From the NCBI GenBank assembly GCA_013298075.1, contig JAAFJG010000019.1, forward strand, positions 1 through 64,000: 64,000 nucleotides of DNA, given 5' to 3'. The notes below the pieces were generated by a model. It was not told the DNA's origin, ran no database searches, and saw only the letters and a list, made by a program, of their open reading frames with translations. The DNA is from Cytophagales bacterium (lineage in GTDB: Bacteria > Bacteroidota > Bacteroidia > Cytophagales > Microscillaceae). How positions within the stretch are numbered: the first letter of the stretch is position 1; every line of letters begins with the position of its first letter. Made by a program: the position numbers and the translations under genes. Positions 34,362 through 43,051 of the stretch are shown piece by piece.

Positions 34362-35329
34362 TATATGATTTGGTGATTGTTGGAGGTGGTGCGATTGGTT
34401 TGGCGTGTGGCATTGCTGCCCAAAAAGCAAATTTAACTTATTTGATTATTGAGAAAAATTGTTTGGTCAATTCTATTTATAATTATCCAACAAATATGAC
34501 TTTTTTTTCTACGGCGGATAGATTAGAATTGGGTAATATTCCATTTATTGCTCACAATGACAAACCTACGCGTAGAGAAGCGTTAGATTATTATAGACGT
34601 GTGGCTTTGAGTTGGAAATTGAATATTCATTTATACGAAAAGGTGGAAAGTATTGATAAAAATGACAATATTTTTCAAATAAATACCTCAAAAAATACTT
34701 CTCAAAATACTTATTTTTCGAAAAATATAGTATTAGCCACTGGTTTTTATGATATTCCAAATTTATTAGGCGTGAAAGGAGAGGGGCTGCCTAAAGTTTT
34801 ACACTATTATTCAGACCCACATTTGTACGCTTTTCAGAAAATAATTGTGATTGGGGCAGCCAATTCTGCAGTTGATGTGGCTTTGGAATGTTTTAGGCGT
34901 GGAGCAGAAGTTACGATGGTGATTCGGGAAAGTCATATTCGTCCAAGTGTCAAATATTGGGTAAAACCTGATATTGAAAACAGAATTAAAGAAGGAAGTA
35001 TCAAAGCATATTTTGAGGCTGAAATTATCGAAATAAAAGAAAATAAAGTAAATATTCGAGTTGAAAATCAAATAATTAGCCTCGAAAATGATTTTGTATT
35101 GGCAATGACAGGTTATCAACCTAATTATGCTTTTTTGAATGAATTGGGAGTTACTTTGAGCGATGACGATAAAAAAATTCCATTTTATAATCCATACACA
35201 CACGAAACCAATCAAAAAGGAGTGTATTTGGCAGGAGTGGTTTGTGGGGGAATGGAAACGAATAAATGGTTTATCGAAAATTCGAGAGAACACGCTGATA
35301 TGATTGTGGATAATATCTTGAAAAATTAA
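34358..35329 (+). CDS. ypdA: YpdA-like FAD-dependent disulfide reductase
   Basis: 323 residues. The N-terminal FAD site VIVGGGAIGLACGIAA, the family-typical TNMTFFSTADRLELGNIPF and KPTRREALDYYRRVA, and the NAD(P)H site VIGAANSAVDVALE are all present. YpdA of Firmicutes reduces oxidised bacillithiol. Many Bacteroidota make bacillithiol as well, so the same role is likely but inferred. It is translationally coupled to the amidohydrolase. The C-terminal GVYLAGVVCGG motif is normal. Confidence 0.88.
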   Translation: MIYDLVIVGGGAIGLACGIAAQKANLTYLIIEKNCLVNSIYNYPTNMTFFSTADRLELGNIPFIAHNDKPTRREALDYYRRVALSWKLNIHLYEKVESIDKNDNIFQINTSKNTSQNTYFSKNIVLATGFYDIPNLLGVKGEGLPKVLHYYSDPHLYAFQKIIVIGAANSAVDVALECFRRGAEVTMVIRESHIRPSVKYWVKPDIENRIKEGSIKAYFEAEIIEIKENKVNIRVENQIISLENDFVLAMTGYQPNYAFLNELGVTLSDDDKKIPFYNPYTHETNQKGVYLAGVVCGGMETNKWFIENSREHADMIVDNILKN

Positions 35330-35361
35330 GAAAAATCTCAACAAAAATCTCAACGAAAATC

Positions 35362-36777
35362 TCAAAATAAATACCTAAATATCAAAATTATTACGCCCAC
35401 AAAAATAATAAAAATAAATATTTGGAGTATATTTTGCCAATTTTTTCTAAAAGTATCATCTAAAAAATTATTACTTTCTTTGTTAATTCGAGAGTAAAAA
35501 TCTCTTTGTGTATTCGAAAGTGCTTTGTCTTGCCAATTCACGCCCGAAACTTGCCAATTTACTTTTGGTTTCAGTGTATCGTATTTTAAGGTTTTTGAAT
35601 TAAAATAAATCCATTGAAAATGGTCTTCAAAATAATATTTTCCTGCTTGTTTTGGCAATACATTGTATTCGAAAGTTACGTTTCCGCTTACTTTTCCATC
35701 TCCTTTTACGATATATTGTTGTAAAGTGGGTGGATAAAACTCCAAACCTCTTGGAGCAAAAAGATTAGGCTCTGAAAACGCCATTAAATTCCCTTCTCCC
35801 GAAATTCTAAAATAATATTTGCTATTTTGTCCTGTTTGTGCCTTAAATTCATAATAATCTTCTGAAATTGAAAATTGTCCCACCGCCACTCGCTCACGCA
35901 ATGGGTGAGGAGGAAGTTCTTTTACTTTGATAGTTTTGGGCGTAGAAGTAAATGTTTTTTCAATTCTTTTAGTTGGATTATCAAAATTATTTTTCTCTTC
36001 TTCTGTTTCAGAAGATAAAATTTTATTTTTTGTCCAAACTTTGATAGATAAAATAGGAAAATAAAAATTATTTTTATTTAATGGAAAATATACGCTCTCA
36101 AAAATTTTCCTTTGTTCATATTCTTTGCCATTTATAACCACATTTGTTCCTTCTATATTCGTAATATCAAAATTTTCTTCCCACGCATTAGCAGGTTTGA
36201 GTTGTTTGGCAATGGTTTCTAATTGTTTTTCTAATTCAATAAATTTCATTGGAGCAGAATTTTCTTTGGAAATATAAAGAGCCAGATAAACATACACACT
36301 TTCGCCCACGAATATTTCGTTTTTATCAATATTAAGTCCTAAAAAAGCCTCTGCATTTACATTATATTCTGTAATTTTGATTTCTTCTTCTTCAATATCT
36401 TCTAAATCAGGCTTTTTTTTATCTTTTATTCCCACAATAATCGTGTAATTGTCAGATTTTTTTGTAAAATCATTGATTTTAATTTGAAAAGCAGGCAACT
36501 CAAAATTTCCTTTGGTTTTTGGGTGATAGGTTTGAATAATAACATATTTTTTCATTCCTTCACTCGTAACTTCAGCGTTTTGTGTGTTTTTTAATTTCTT
36601 GAAACCATTGATTTCAGGAAAATTTGAATGATATTTGATAGGCTCTCCAACGCTTTCAATTTGGATAGAAAATGGTTCGTTCAAAGCAATTCTTACCTTG
36701 CTTATTTCAATGTTGACTTGGGCAAATAAAAAAATATTTGAAAAAAAATAAAAAAATAATACTAAATATTTGTACAT
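35362..36777 (-). CDS. batD: BatD-family protein
   Basis: 471 residues. An N-terminal signal peptide (ends LFAQ, near residue 20) leads to a beta-rich extracytoplasmic region with VRIALNEPFSIQIES and the conserved FELPAFQIKIN. It ends with a membrane helix (about 450-469). BatD belongs to the Bat (oxygen/aerotolerance) gene set with BatA, BatB, BatC and an AAA ATPase. None of these is adjacent here, so the gene is detached from its usual cluster. It converges with ypdA. Confidence 0.85.
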   Translation of the reverse strand: MYKYLVLFFYFFSNIFLFAQVNIEISKVRIALNEPFSIQIESVGEPIKYHSNFPEINGFKKLKNTQNAEVTSEGMKKYVIIQTYHPKTKGNFELPAFQIKINDFTKKSDNYTIIVGIKDKKKPDLEDIEEEEIKITEYNVNAEAFLGLNIDKNEIFVGESVYVYLALYISKENSAPMKFIELEKQLETIAKQLKPANAWEENFDITNIEGTNVVINGKEYEQRKIFESVYFPLNKNNFYFPILSIKVWTKNKILSSETEEEKNNFDNPTKRIEKTFTSTPKTIKVKELPPHPLRERVAVGQFSISEDYYEFKAQTGQNSKYYFRISGEGNLMAFSEPNLFAPRGLEFYPPTLQQYIVKGDGKVSGNVTFEYNVLPKQAGKYYFEDHFQWIYFNSKTLKYDTLKPKVNWQVSGVNWQDKALSNTQRDFYSRINKESNNFLDDTFRKNWQNILQIFIFIIFVGVIILIFRYLF

Positions 36778-36894
36778 ATCAAAATAAATTCTTAGTTTTG
36801 TCCTAAATAATCTTAGATAAGTTAAATTCTGTTAATGAAAATTAAACGACTTCTAAAATATAGACCTTTTAAAAAAACATTTATAAAAAAAAAT

Positions 36895-37086
36895 ATGCTT
36901 GAATACGTAAAAATGATTTTAGAAAAAGTCAGTTTTGACTTAGTGGTGTTTGAAAAAGAGTTAAGAAAATCAATACAATCTTATCTCCCTTCGGCTGACG
37001 AAATAGAAAGCCTGCGTCAATGGTGTTATCATAAATTCAATTCCTTAGACCATTTACGCATTATGAAGGTTTGTTTCAGTATATAA
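36895..37086 (+). CDS. Small hypothetical protein
   Basis: 63 residues from the ATG at 36895 (MLEYVKMILEKVSFD); an in-frame ATG at 36835 would add 20 basic residues. The text MLxYVKxxLxKVSFDxxxFxKELxK is one I associate with a family of short, uncharacterised Bacteroidota proteins. It is amphipathic helical. A terminator at 37108-37145 supports that it is transcribed. Confidence 0.55.
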   Translation: MLEYVKMILEKVSFDLVVFEKELRKSIQSYLPSADEIESLRQWCYHKFNSLDHLRIMKVCFSI

Positions 37087-37107
37087 ATTCTATTTTGTAT
37101 TTAAAGT

Positions 37108-37145
37108 AAAGATTGTTTTTTAAAAAAAGACAATCTTTTTTATTT
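37108..37145 (+). terminator. Terminator after the small hypothetical gene
   Basis: AAAGATTGTTTTTT pairs with AAAAAAAGACAATCTTT (about 37108-37138); a T-rich tail follows. Confidence 0.75.
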
Positions 37146-37203
37146 CAATAAAAACCAACTCAACATATTTTTTTAGGTTGCAAAAATACATAAATATTTT
37201 GTT

Positions 37204-37410
37204 TTTTAGAAAATTTGTGTGAAAAATAAAAATATTTTTTTTGAAATGTGTTTTTTGAATTGCCTCCAGATTTATCTGGAGGATAATAAAAAATTCAATT
37301 GTTGGCTTTAGCCGAAATCTATATATTTTTCAAACTGATATTTTTATATTTTTTTAAATAAATGGCATAAATGCCATTTCTATTCATATAGGATAAAATT
37401 ATATCCACAA
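37204..37410 (+). repeat. Repeat A copy 4
   Basis: A full forward copy: AAATTTGTG lead, GAATTGCCTCCAGATTTATC hairpin, TTGGCTTTAGCCGAA palindrome, AAACTGATATTTTTATAT, and a tail near CACAATAATTTTC. It fills most of the 348-bp gap between the small hypothetical gene and the AddB-like gene; the gap holds nothing else apart from the terminator. Confidence 0.8.
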
Positions 37411-37434
37411 TAATTTTCAATGAACCTTATTTTT

Positions 37435-40400
37435 TTAACCTCGTCCACATCTACTATTAAAATTACAATATTCACAACGTTTGACAATATTGGTGCGTTC
37501 AAAAGGTATCTCAGGATTTAAAATATTACCTACAATTTTGGCTAAATATTGCTCAGATTTCATCACATATTCTGCTGTATGAGGTGGTAAAAGTTGTGTA
37601 TCTTTGAACTCTAATTCCAAAAAACCATCTTCTAAATTCCTTAAACTATAAATTCCTGTACTTAAATTATCATTTTCGTACAATTTTACCTCCCCCACTT
37701 TATAACCTTTGCCATTACTTTCTACAATTTGTTTGGCAATAATATATTTATATAACCAAACTTGCCTTGCTTTTCCTTTTTCAGCATCTTCTATGAGTTG
37801 ATTGATGTCTTCTTTGGATAAATTCAGCGTTGCTCGGTCTACTTTTTCAGTTTTATAATCAATAATTCGAACTTTTTGCTCAAATTTATCAATTCTATCC
37901 GTAATTCCTTTAAAAAGCACTTTGATATTTTCACCATTCACCTCCAAATCAGTTTCAACCGACACAGTAGTATGATGTTTTAAATCTTCTGCTTCTTGAT
38001 TTTCTAAGGTTAAAATCTCAAAAGGCATACCTTTGTCCTGAATTTCTTTGACTTGTGCTTTCAAAAATTCTTGGATAATACTGATAGAACTTTCCTTGAT
38101 AACAAAATTTTTACCCGTAATTTGATAGCCCGCATACCTATCTAATTTGAATTTTTCATCAACTTTTTTAGGAATGGTATCAATAATTTCTTCGATATGA
38201 TTCGCCTCAATAAAATTACTATGTTTATACGCCAATTCTTTAAAAACTTCCTCTAAAATTTCGTGAATAATACTGCCTGTTTCGCGTCCACTCATCAATT
38301 CTTCGGCTTTTTTCAAAGATTTTAATTTACAAATATGGCTAAAATAATATTTCAAACCGCAATTTATAAAGTCATTAATTTGGCTTGGCGTAGTGCCTGT
38401 TACTAATTGTAATTTAATTCTTTTGATAAGATTATCGTCTTTTTCATAAATCAAAGGCACTTCGGGCAACGCATCAACAGGTTTGAGGGCAGTTTTGAAA
38501 GTTTGGTAATTTATTTTTGGATTATATCGACACAAATCATTTTCTAATTGCAAAATAAAACGGCTTTTTTCATTGCCTCCATACGTATCCGAAGGAGCAA
38601 CGTGTACCAAAAAAACATTTTCCGCTCTTTGCAAAGCACGATAAAAATAATAACTTACGATTGCTTCTTGTTCTTGATAAGTAGGAATTTTTTTGGCAGC
38701 GGCAATATCCAAAGGAATAAAAGATTGGATTTTTTTACGGCGTGGAATATTGCCTTCATTGACCGATAAAATAATCAGGTTTTTAAAGTCTAAATTACGC
38801 GTTTCATTCAAACCCATAATTTGCAAAGGCGTAGATTTATCACCTTCAAAATCAAATTTACTTTCTCTAAATGCTTGATAAAGGAATATTTTAAAGGTTT
38901 TTAGGTCAATATTATTTGGTCTTTGATTGATAAACATTTGCAATTCTATCAATATTTTTTCAAATTCTAATAAATAAGCAGACTCAAAATAAATACCTTC
39001 TTCGTAGATTAGTTTTTGTAAATCTAATAAATTTTCGAGAGCATTTTTGGGGCGTTTCCAATGCGAAAAAAGAAGTTTCCAAACAGGCAACAATACTTCG
39101 TTCGCCAATTCACAATATTCAAAAAGTCCTTCTTCGTCTTGTACTTTTTCTATAAATTTTGGATTGTTAATCAACGTAAAAATTTCATTTTCATTCAAAA
39201 AAATTAAATTTTCTTTATGAATAAAATTTGTCAATAAAAAAAGTAAACTTCTTGTTTCTGTTTTTGCTTTTTCAGTATCGGCTGTATTTTCTGTGGTTTC
39301 GGGAGCAGTTTTTCGTTTTTCGTATTGCCTTAAAAAAGGATGATTGAATAGTTTTGTGATGGTTCGATGACTAAATTTTATCAAATCTTTTTCTTTATCT
39401 CTAATTACTAATTGTTGTTGTTCGAACAAAACATCAATCAAGTTAAATATCGCAGAATCTTTCAAAGAAAGCCCAATACTGATATTTATTTGATTTTCAA
39501 AACATTTATCCAAAGAAGAAAGCGTGGAAAGCAATAATTGTTCATCACCTAAAACTAATCCTGTTTGTACGGTTTTGTCTTGATTTTCTGCTTGCCATTT
39601 TTTCAAAATTTGATTCGCCACACGCCCTTGTTGGCTTGCGTTTTCGGTTTTGATAATGGTAATATTTTTTTCTGAGGTTGCTAATAAATTTTCCTCAAAA
39701 TTCCAAGATTCTTTTCCCCATTTTTGTTTATAATGTCTTAAAAAAAGCCCTGCTTTATTTTCTTTTTGTGTTTCTATATAATAAGTATCGCTATCCCATA
39801 AAATTTCACCTTTTTTATTTTTCAATAAATAATCAAAAATTTTTTCTTCTGCTTGACTAAGTGCATTAAATCCTACAAAAATATATTGCTCAAATACGGC
39901 ATTTTGCCCGAAATATTTCTCTAAATTTTCAGCCAATTCTCGATAAATCATACCACTATATCCGATATTATCTTTTTTCAAATTGGCTAAAAAAATATGA
40001 TATGTTTTGGCTAAATTATCCCACAATTTATAATAATCTTTCATTTTAGCGGTTGGCTCTGCTAATTTCCAATTATCTAAATCTTTTAATTGTTGTAAAT
40101 TTTCGAATAGATTTTCAGAATCGACCAAATTTCTATCAATCAAATCAAAATCCTTCAATAAAATATGTCCCCAACCTGTAAATTTTTCGAGTTTTGTATT
40201 TGGCTCAAATTCTTTAAATATTTCAAATAATTCTAATAATAAAATCACAGGACTTGCGGCTTTCCAACCTACAGTTTCGCTGATAAAGTTTTCAATATCA
40301 ATAATTTCACAAATTTTTTGATTTTTTTTTGTGATAGGATAATAAGTAGATAAGGTGGTTTCTAATACTACTCCATTGCGTCTATTAGGCACAATTAAAC

Positions 40401-40479
40401 AAATATTATCAATAGTATTACCATATTTTTTGTGTAAATATTGGGCAGAATTATCTAAAAAAGTAGTGTGATTTGACAT
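37435..40479 (-). CDS. AddB-like PD-(D/E)XK nuclease of DNA repair
   Basis: 1014 residues from the ATG at 40479 (MSNHTTFLDNSAQYLHKKYG); the longer frame upstream begins with hydrophobic filler. The N-terminal part has the degenerate helicase-like order of AddB, with NICLIVPNRRNG in place of an active P-loop. The C-terminus is a RecB-type nuclease: GSIIHEILEE (His), GITDRIDKF and IIDYKTEK (Asp, Asp-x-Lys), QVWLYKYII. A single Cys (CGLKYYFSHIC) with CEYCNFNSRC at the end can bind an iron-sulfur cluster. An AddA-type helicase partner is not in the window. Confidence 0.85.
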   Translation of the reverse strand: MSNHTTFLDNSAQYLHKKYGNTIDNICLIVPNRRNGVVLETTLSTYYPITKKNQKICEIIDIENFISETVGWKAASPVILLLELFEIFKEFEPNTKLEKFTGWGHILLKDFDLIDRNLVDSENLFENLQQLKDLDNWKLAEPTAKMKDYYKLWDNLAKTYHIFLANLKKDNIGYSGMIYRELAENLEKYFGQNAVFEQYIFVGFNALSQAEEKIFDYLLKNKKGEILWDSDTYYIETQKENKAGLFLRHYKQKWGKESWNFEENLLATSEKNITIIKTENASQQGRVANQILKKWQAENQDKTVQTGLVLGDEQLLLSTLSSLDKCFENQINISIGLSLKDSAIFNLIDVLFEQQQLVIRDKEKDLIKFSHRTITKLFNHPFLRQYEKRKTAPETTENTADTEKAKTETRSLLFLLTNFIHKENLIFLNENEIFTLINNPKFIEKVQDEEGLFEYCELANEVLLPVWKLLFSHWKRPKNALENLLDLQKLIYEEGIYFESAYLLEFEKILIELQMFINQRPNNIDLKTFKIFLYQAFRESKFDFEGDKSTPLQIMGLNETRNLDFKNLIILSVNEGNIPRRKKIQSFIPLDIAAAKKIPTYQEQEAIVSYYFYRALQRAENVFLVHVAPSDTYGGNEKSRFILQLENDLCRYNPKINYQTFKTALKPVDALPEVPLIYEKDDNLIKRIKLQLVTGTTPSQINDFINCGLKYYFSHICKLKSLKKAEELMSGRETGSIIHEILEEVFKELAYKHSNFIEANHIEEIIDTIPKKVDEKFKLDRYAGYQITGKNFVIKESSISIIQEFLKAQVKEIQDKGMPFEILTLENQEAEDLKHHTTVSVETDLEVNGENIKVLFKGITDRIDKFEQKVRIIDYKTEKVDRATLNLSKEDINQLIEDAEKGKARQVWLYKYIIAKQIVESNGKGYKVGEVKLYENDNLSTGIYSLRNLEDGFLELEFKDTQLLPPHTAEYVMKSEQYLAKIVGNILNPEIPFERTNIVKRCEYCNFNSRCGRG

Positions 40480-40739
40480 TTGTTTATTTTGATGTAAATT
40501 GTGCAAATATACAACAAAAAAATGAATTTTACAAATTAAGAAAATAAAATTTCTAATAAAATTATTTTTTATTGCAGCCATTTTTTTCAAATTATGGTTA
40601 TATTTTTTGTATTTTTTTAGATTGTTTGAATTTAAAATTTACAAAATAGTTATTTTTGTTTGGATTTATTTTTTTATAAAAAATTATAAATAAAAGTAAT
40701 ACAAATGCCAACATAAATGTATATATTTGCAAAAAAAAA

Positions 40740-40902
40740 GTTACTGTAATTAAAAGTGTGAAAGTGTTTTTTACATCAAAATATAGTGTAATTTCTGAAA
40801 AATATTTTACAATTTCATATAAAGCGGAGGCATTAACGTCTCCGCTTTGTATGAAAGAAAAAGATCTCATTATCTATTTACCACACAAAAAATTACAGTA
40901 AC
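40740..40902 (+). repeat. Repeat D copy 1: 163-bp inverted-repeat element
   Basis: Perfect 12-bp ends GTTACTGTAATT (40740-40751) and AATTACAGTAAC (40891-40902). The centre has the hairpin AAAGCGGAG/CTCCGCTTT around GCATTAACGT. The flanks are A-runs, so a target duplication cannot be told. It ends 9 bp before the Rpn-family gene and may carry or disrupt its promoter. Confidence 0.85.
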
Positions 40903-40911
40903 AAAAAAAAT

Positions 40912-41113
40912 ATGTTAAATAAACAAGAACAAACTCAACAAGTTCCAATCGATAAAAGTAATAAATTTGATAAAATTATCAAAGAAAATATGGTAGAATG
41001 TACTTTGCCATTTATTGATAGTCTTTTCAACCTCAATATTCAACCCAATGATATGGTAGATATTGACCGTTACATAAAACTTACACAAACTTTAACATTT
41101 GCTGTTTACTTCC
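40912..41113 (+). pseudogene. Rpn-family nuclease/transposase-like gene, 5' part
   Basis: The first 67 codons of a gene split by the IS607 element. KFDKIIKENMVECTLPFIDSL is the typical start of the Rpn/TIGR01784 family. Joined to 43052-43803 across the element it gives one 317-residue frame, with the junction codon CCA (Pro) and the family-like QVTQERELDFLKKI following. As it stands the frame runs on into the element and stops after about 8 foreign codons. Confidence 0.75.
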
Positions 41114-41175
41114 TGTTTCATAGCGTCCCTTTGCCATAAGGCTCAGGTGGCTTGACGCTCCGCAGCGTGGGCTAA
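41114..41175 (-). ncRNA. Candidate omega RNA (reRNA) of TnpB
   Basis: On the minus strand, from the tnpB stop to the element end, lies a GC-rich, structured stretch: CACGCTGCGGAGCGT forms a hairpin (ACGCT/AGCGT), then GAGCCTTATGGC, and AAAGGGACGCTATGAAAC just before the end. In IS605/IS607 elements the RNA overlapping the 3' end of tnpB serves as scaffold, and the next 16-20 nt outside the element are the guide. Here the guide would start GGAAGTAAACAGC, inside the Rpn gene. This is inferred from position and structure only. Confidence 0.5.
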
Positions 41176-42358
41176 CTGACCACGTGTTTAGCAAGATTTA
41201 CACTTGCATTCAAATCTCTATCCATACGCAAACCGCATTTTTCACAAGTATAAATGCGTTCCGACAAATATAATTTCTCTTTTTTGTGTCCACAATTTGA
41301 ACACAACTTTGAACTTGGAAAAAACCTGTCCACTACTACCAATTTAGAACCATACCAGTCACATTTATAGGTCAACTGCCTACGAAATTCATAAAAGCCA
41401 CCATCTAAAATCGCACTCGATAATTTATGATTTTTACTCATTCCTTTTACATTCAAATCTTCTATGGCTATCCTGACGTGGTTTTTGGCAAGATAGGTCG
41501 TTAATTTGTGTAAAGAATCCTCCCGAATACAAGCAATTTTATAATGTAATTGAGCAACAACTTTTTGCTGTTTGCCATAATTTTTGGATTGTTCTTTTTT
41601 CGATTTATTTTTTTGATATTTTTTTGATAACTTCCTTTGTTCAATTTTTAACTTCCTTTTGTAAAATTTGTAAGGTCTTTTATTCTCAAAAGTCATTCGA
41701 TTAGATGAAGTTGCTAAGGTCTTGATGCCCAAATCAACGCCTACAAAACTATTTTTACCATATTTTATTTTTTCTTTTTTTGCCTCTGTTTTGAAACTGA
41801 CAAACCAAAAATCTGCCTGCCTTGAAATTCTTACATTTTTGACCCCTTTCAAATCTTTGATTTTTTCGCTTAATTTTATCCACCCAAAAATAGGTAATTT
41901 GATACGATTATTTTTGATTTCAATATTACTTTCCAAATAAAAACTATCTTTTCTACCTTTTTTTTTGAAGGTTGGATATTTACAATAGGTAATTTGATAC
42001 GATTATTTTTGATTTCAATATTACCTTCCAAATAAAAACTATCTTTTCTACCTTTTTTTTTGAAGGTTGGATATTTACTTACTTTTTTTAAAAATCTTTG
42101 AAAACTTGTATCCAAATCTCGCAAGGCTTGTTGTGGTGCACATTTTGAAACTTCATAATACCAACTATATTTTTTTTTGACTTCTGCCACCAATTTTTTG
42201 TGTAAATCAATGCTCGTAGGTCTTTTCTCTTTATTTTCAAAAGCCTTGTTACATACATCTAAACCCCAATTATAGGCGTGCCTTGCCACACCTGCGTGCT
42301 GAAGAGCAAGTGTTTTTTGCTTATCGTTGAGTTCTAAACGTATTTTTAGACTTTGCAT
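41172..42358 (-). pseudogene. tnpB: TnpB RNA-guided nuclease gene with a 95-bp frameshifting duplication
   Basis: Start at 42358 (MQSLKIRLELNDKQK), 3 bp after tnpA. The N-terminal frame (42358-41876) and the C-terminal frame (ending at 41172) are separated by a tandem 95-bp duplication (41889-41983 and 41984-42078), and 95 is not a multiple of 3. Removing one unit gives a 363-residue protein of normal TnpB length. RuvC residues are intact in the C-terminal part: GVDLGIKTLA (D), IAIEDLNVKGM (E), MDRDLNASVNLA (D), with the zinc ribbon CSNCGHKKEKLY...CEKCG. A 254-residue internal frame could start separately but would lack the recognition lobe. Confidence 0.85.
41889..42078. repeat. 95-bp tandem duplication inside tnpB
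   Basis: Two adjacent units (41889-41983, 41984-42078) with a single mismatch seen by eye (ATTACTTTCC against ATTACCTTCC) and both including a run of nine Ts. Each unit begins AATAGGTAATTTGATACG. The duplication could revert by slippage or recombination. Confidence 0.95.
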
Positions 42359-42361
42359 AGT

Positions 42362-42961
42362 TTATTTTAAATTATTGGCAACTTGTTGCAATTCTTCTAC
42401 AATTTTTTTATTTTTATGGTTTCTGCTCCCATATAAACGAGCAGAAAAAACGGTGATAATTTCTAAGACATCATTGGCTAAATCCTCCTCAAAAGTACTT
42501 TGCTCGCTTTTGTTGATAATAACTACTTCACAACTAAAAATTTCGCATAAAGTAAAAATTAATTCACTACCAAAACGTAGTAAACGGTCTTTATGTGTAA
42601 TTACTAATCTATCTATTTGGTAAGAACAAAGTAATTTTATCAATTTTATTAAACCTTTTTTGTGATAATTCATACCACTTCCTAAGTCTGATATAACCTC
42701 AAAATTATAACCTTGTTTGGCACAATAACTTTCTAAAAGTATAATTTGCCTTTCTAAATCACCTTTTTGGTCGTGGGAACTCACACGAGCATAGGCAACT
42801 GTTAAAGATTTTTCTTTTTTCGAGCCTAATAAATCCGTAATTTCGTATCTACGATGTCCGCCTTCTGTTCTATGAGAGATAATTTTTCCTTCTTTTTCCC
42901 ATAAACGAAGTGTTTTAGGCGTAACGCCTAATAGTTCAGAAGCTTCTTTTACACTTATCAT
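42362..42961 (-). CDS. tnpA: IS607-type serine recombinase (TnpA)
   Basis: 199 residues. A MerR-type helix-turn-helix at the N-terminus (SVKEASELLGVTPKTLRLWE, about 3-22) is fused to a resolvase catalytic domain. VAYARVSSHDQKGDLERQ contains the catalytic Ser (in RVSS), and VITHKDRLLRFG carries the Arg residues. This small serine recombinase inserts and excises IS607 elements as a circle, without inverted repeats, at a dinucleotide core. The gene appears intact. The promoter region on the left end is shared by the dead copy at 14477. Confidence 0.95.
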   Translation of the reverse strand: MISVKEASELLGVTPKTLRLWEKEGKIISHRTEGGHRRYEITDLLGSKKEKSLTVAYARVSSHDQKGDLERQIILLESYCAKQGYNFEVISDLGSGMNYHKKGLIKLIKLLCSYQIDRLVITHKDRLLRFGSELIFTLCEIFSCEVVIINKSEQSTFEEDLANDVLEIITVFSARLYGSRNHKNKKIVEELQQVANNLK

Positions 42962-43051
42962 AGTGCAAAGTTAAACACTTATTATTAAAAAACAAATAAA
43001 TTGTGTAATTTTATATAAAATTGTTTATATATTTTATTCCAGTTTATTACC

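Larger units (their letters stand above)
41114..43051 (-). mobile_element. IS607-family element with tnpA and frameshifted tnpB
   Basis: 1938 bp. The boundaries are deduced in two ways: the left end matches the remnant at 14477-14561, and the host gene frame is restored when 41113 is joined to 43052. The insertion is at a CC (GG) dinucleotide, as expected for serine-recombinase IS607 elements, with no inverted repeats. It carries tnpA (42362-42961), tnpB in two frames and, at the right end, a structured segment like a TnpB guide RNA. Confidence 0.85.

Noticed and set aside
40598-40870. A 90-codon minus-strand frame over repeat D
   Set aside because: Most of it is the translation of the MITE, and the copy at 14962 does not keep the frame.
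42362-42623. Plus-strand frame opposite tnpA
   Set aside because: It is antisense to a well-supported recombinase gene and has no own signals.
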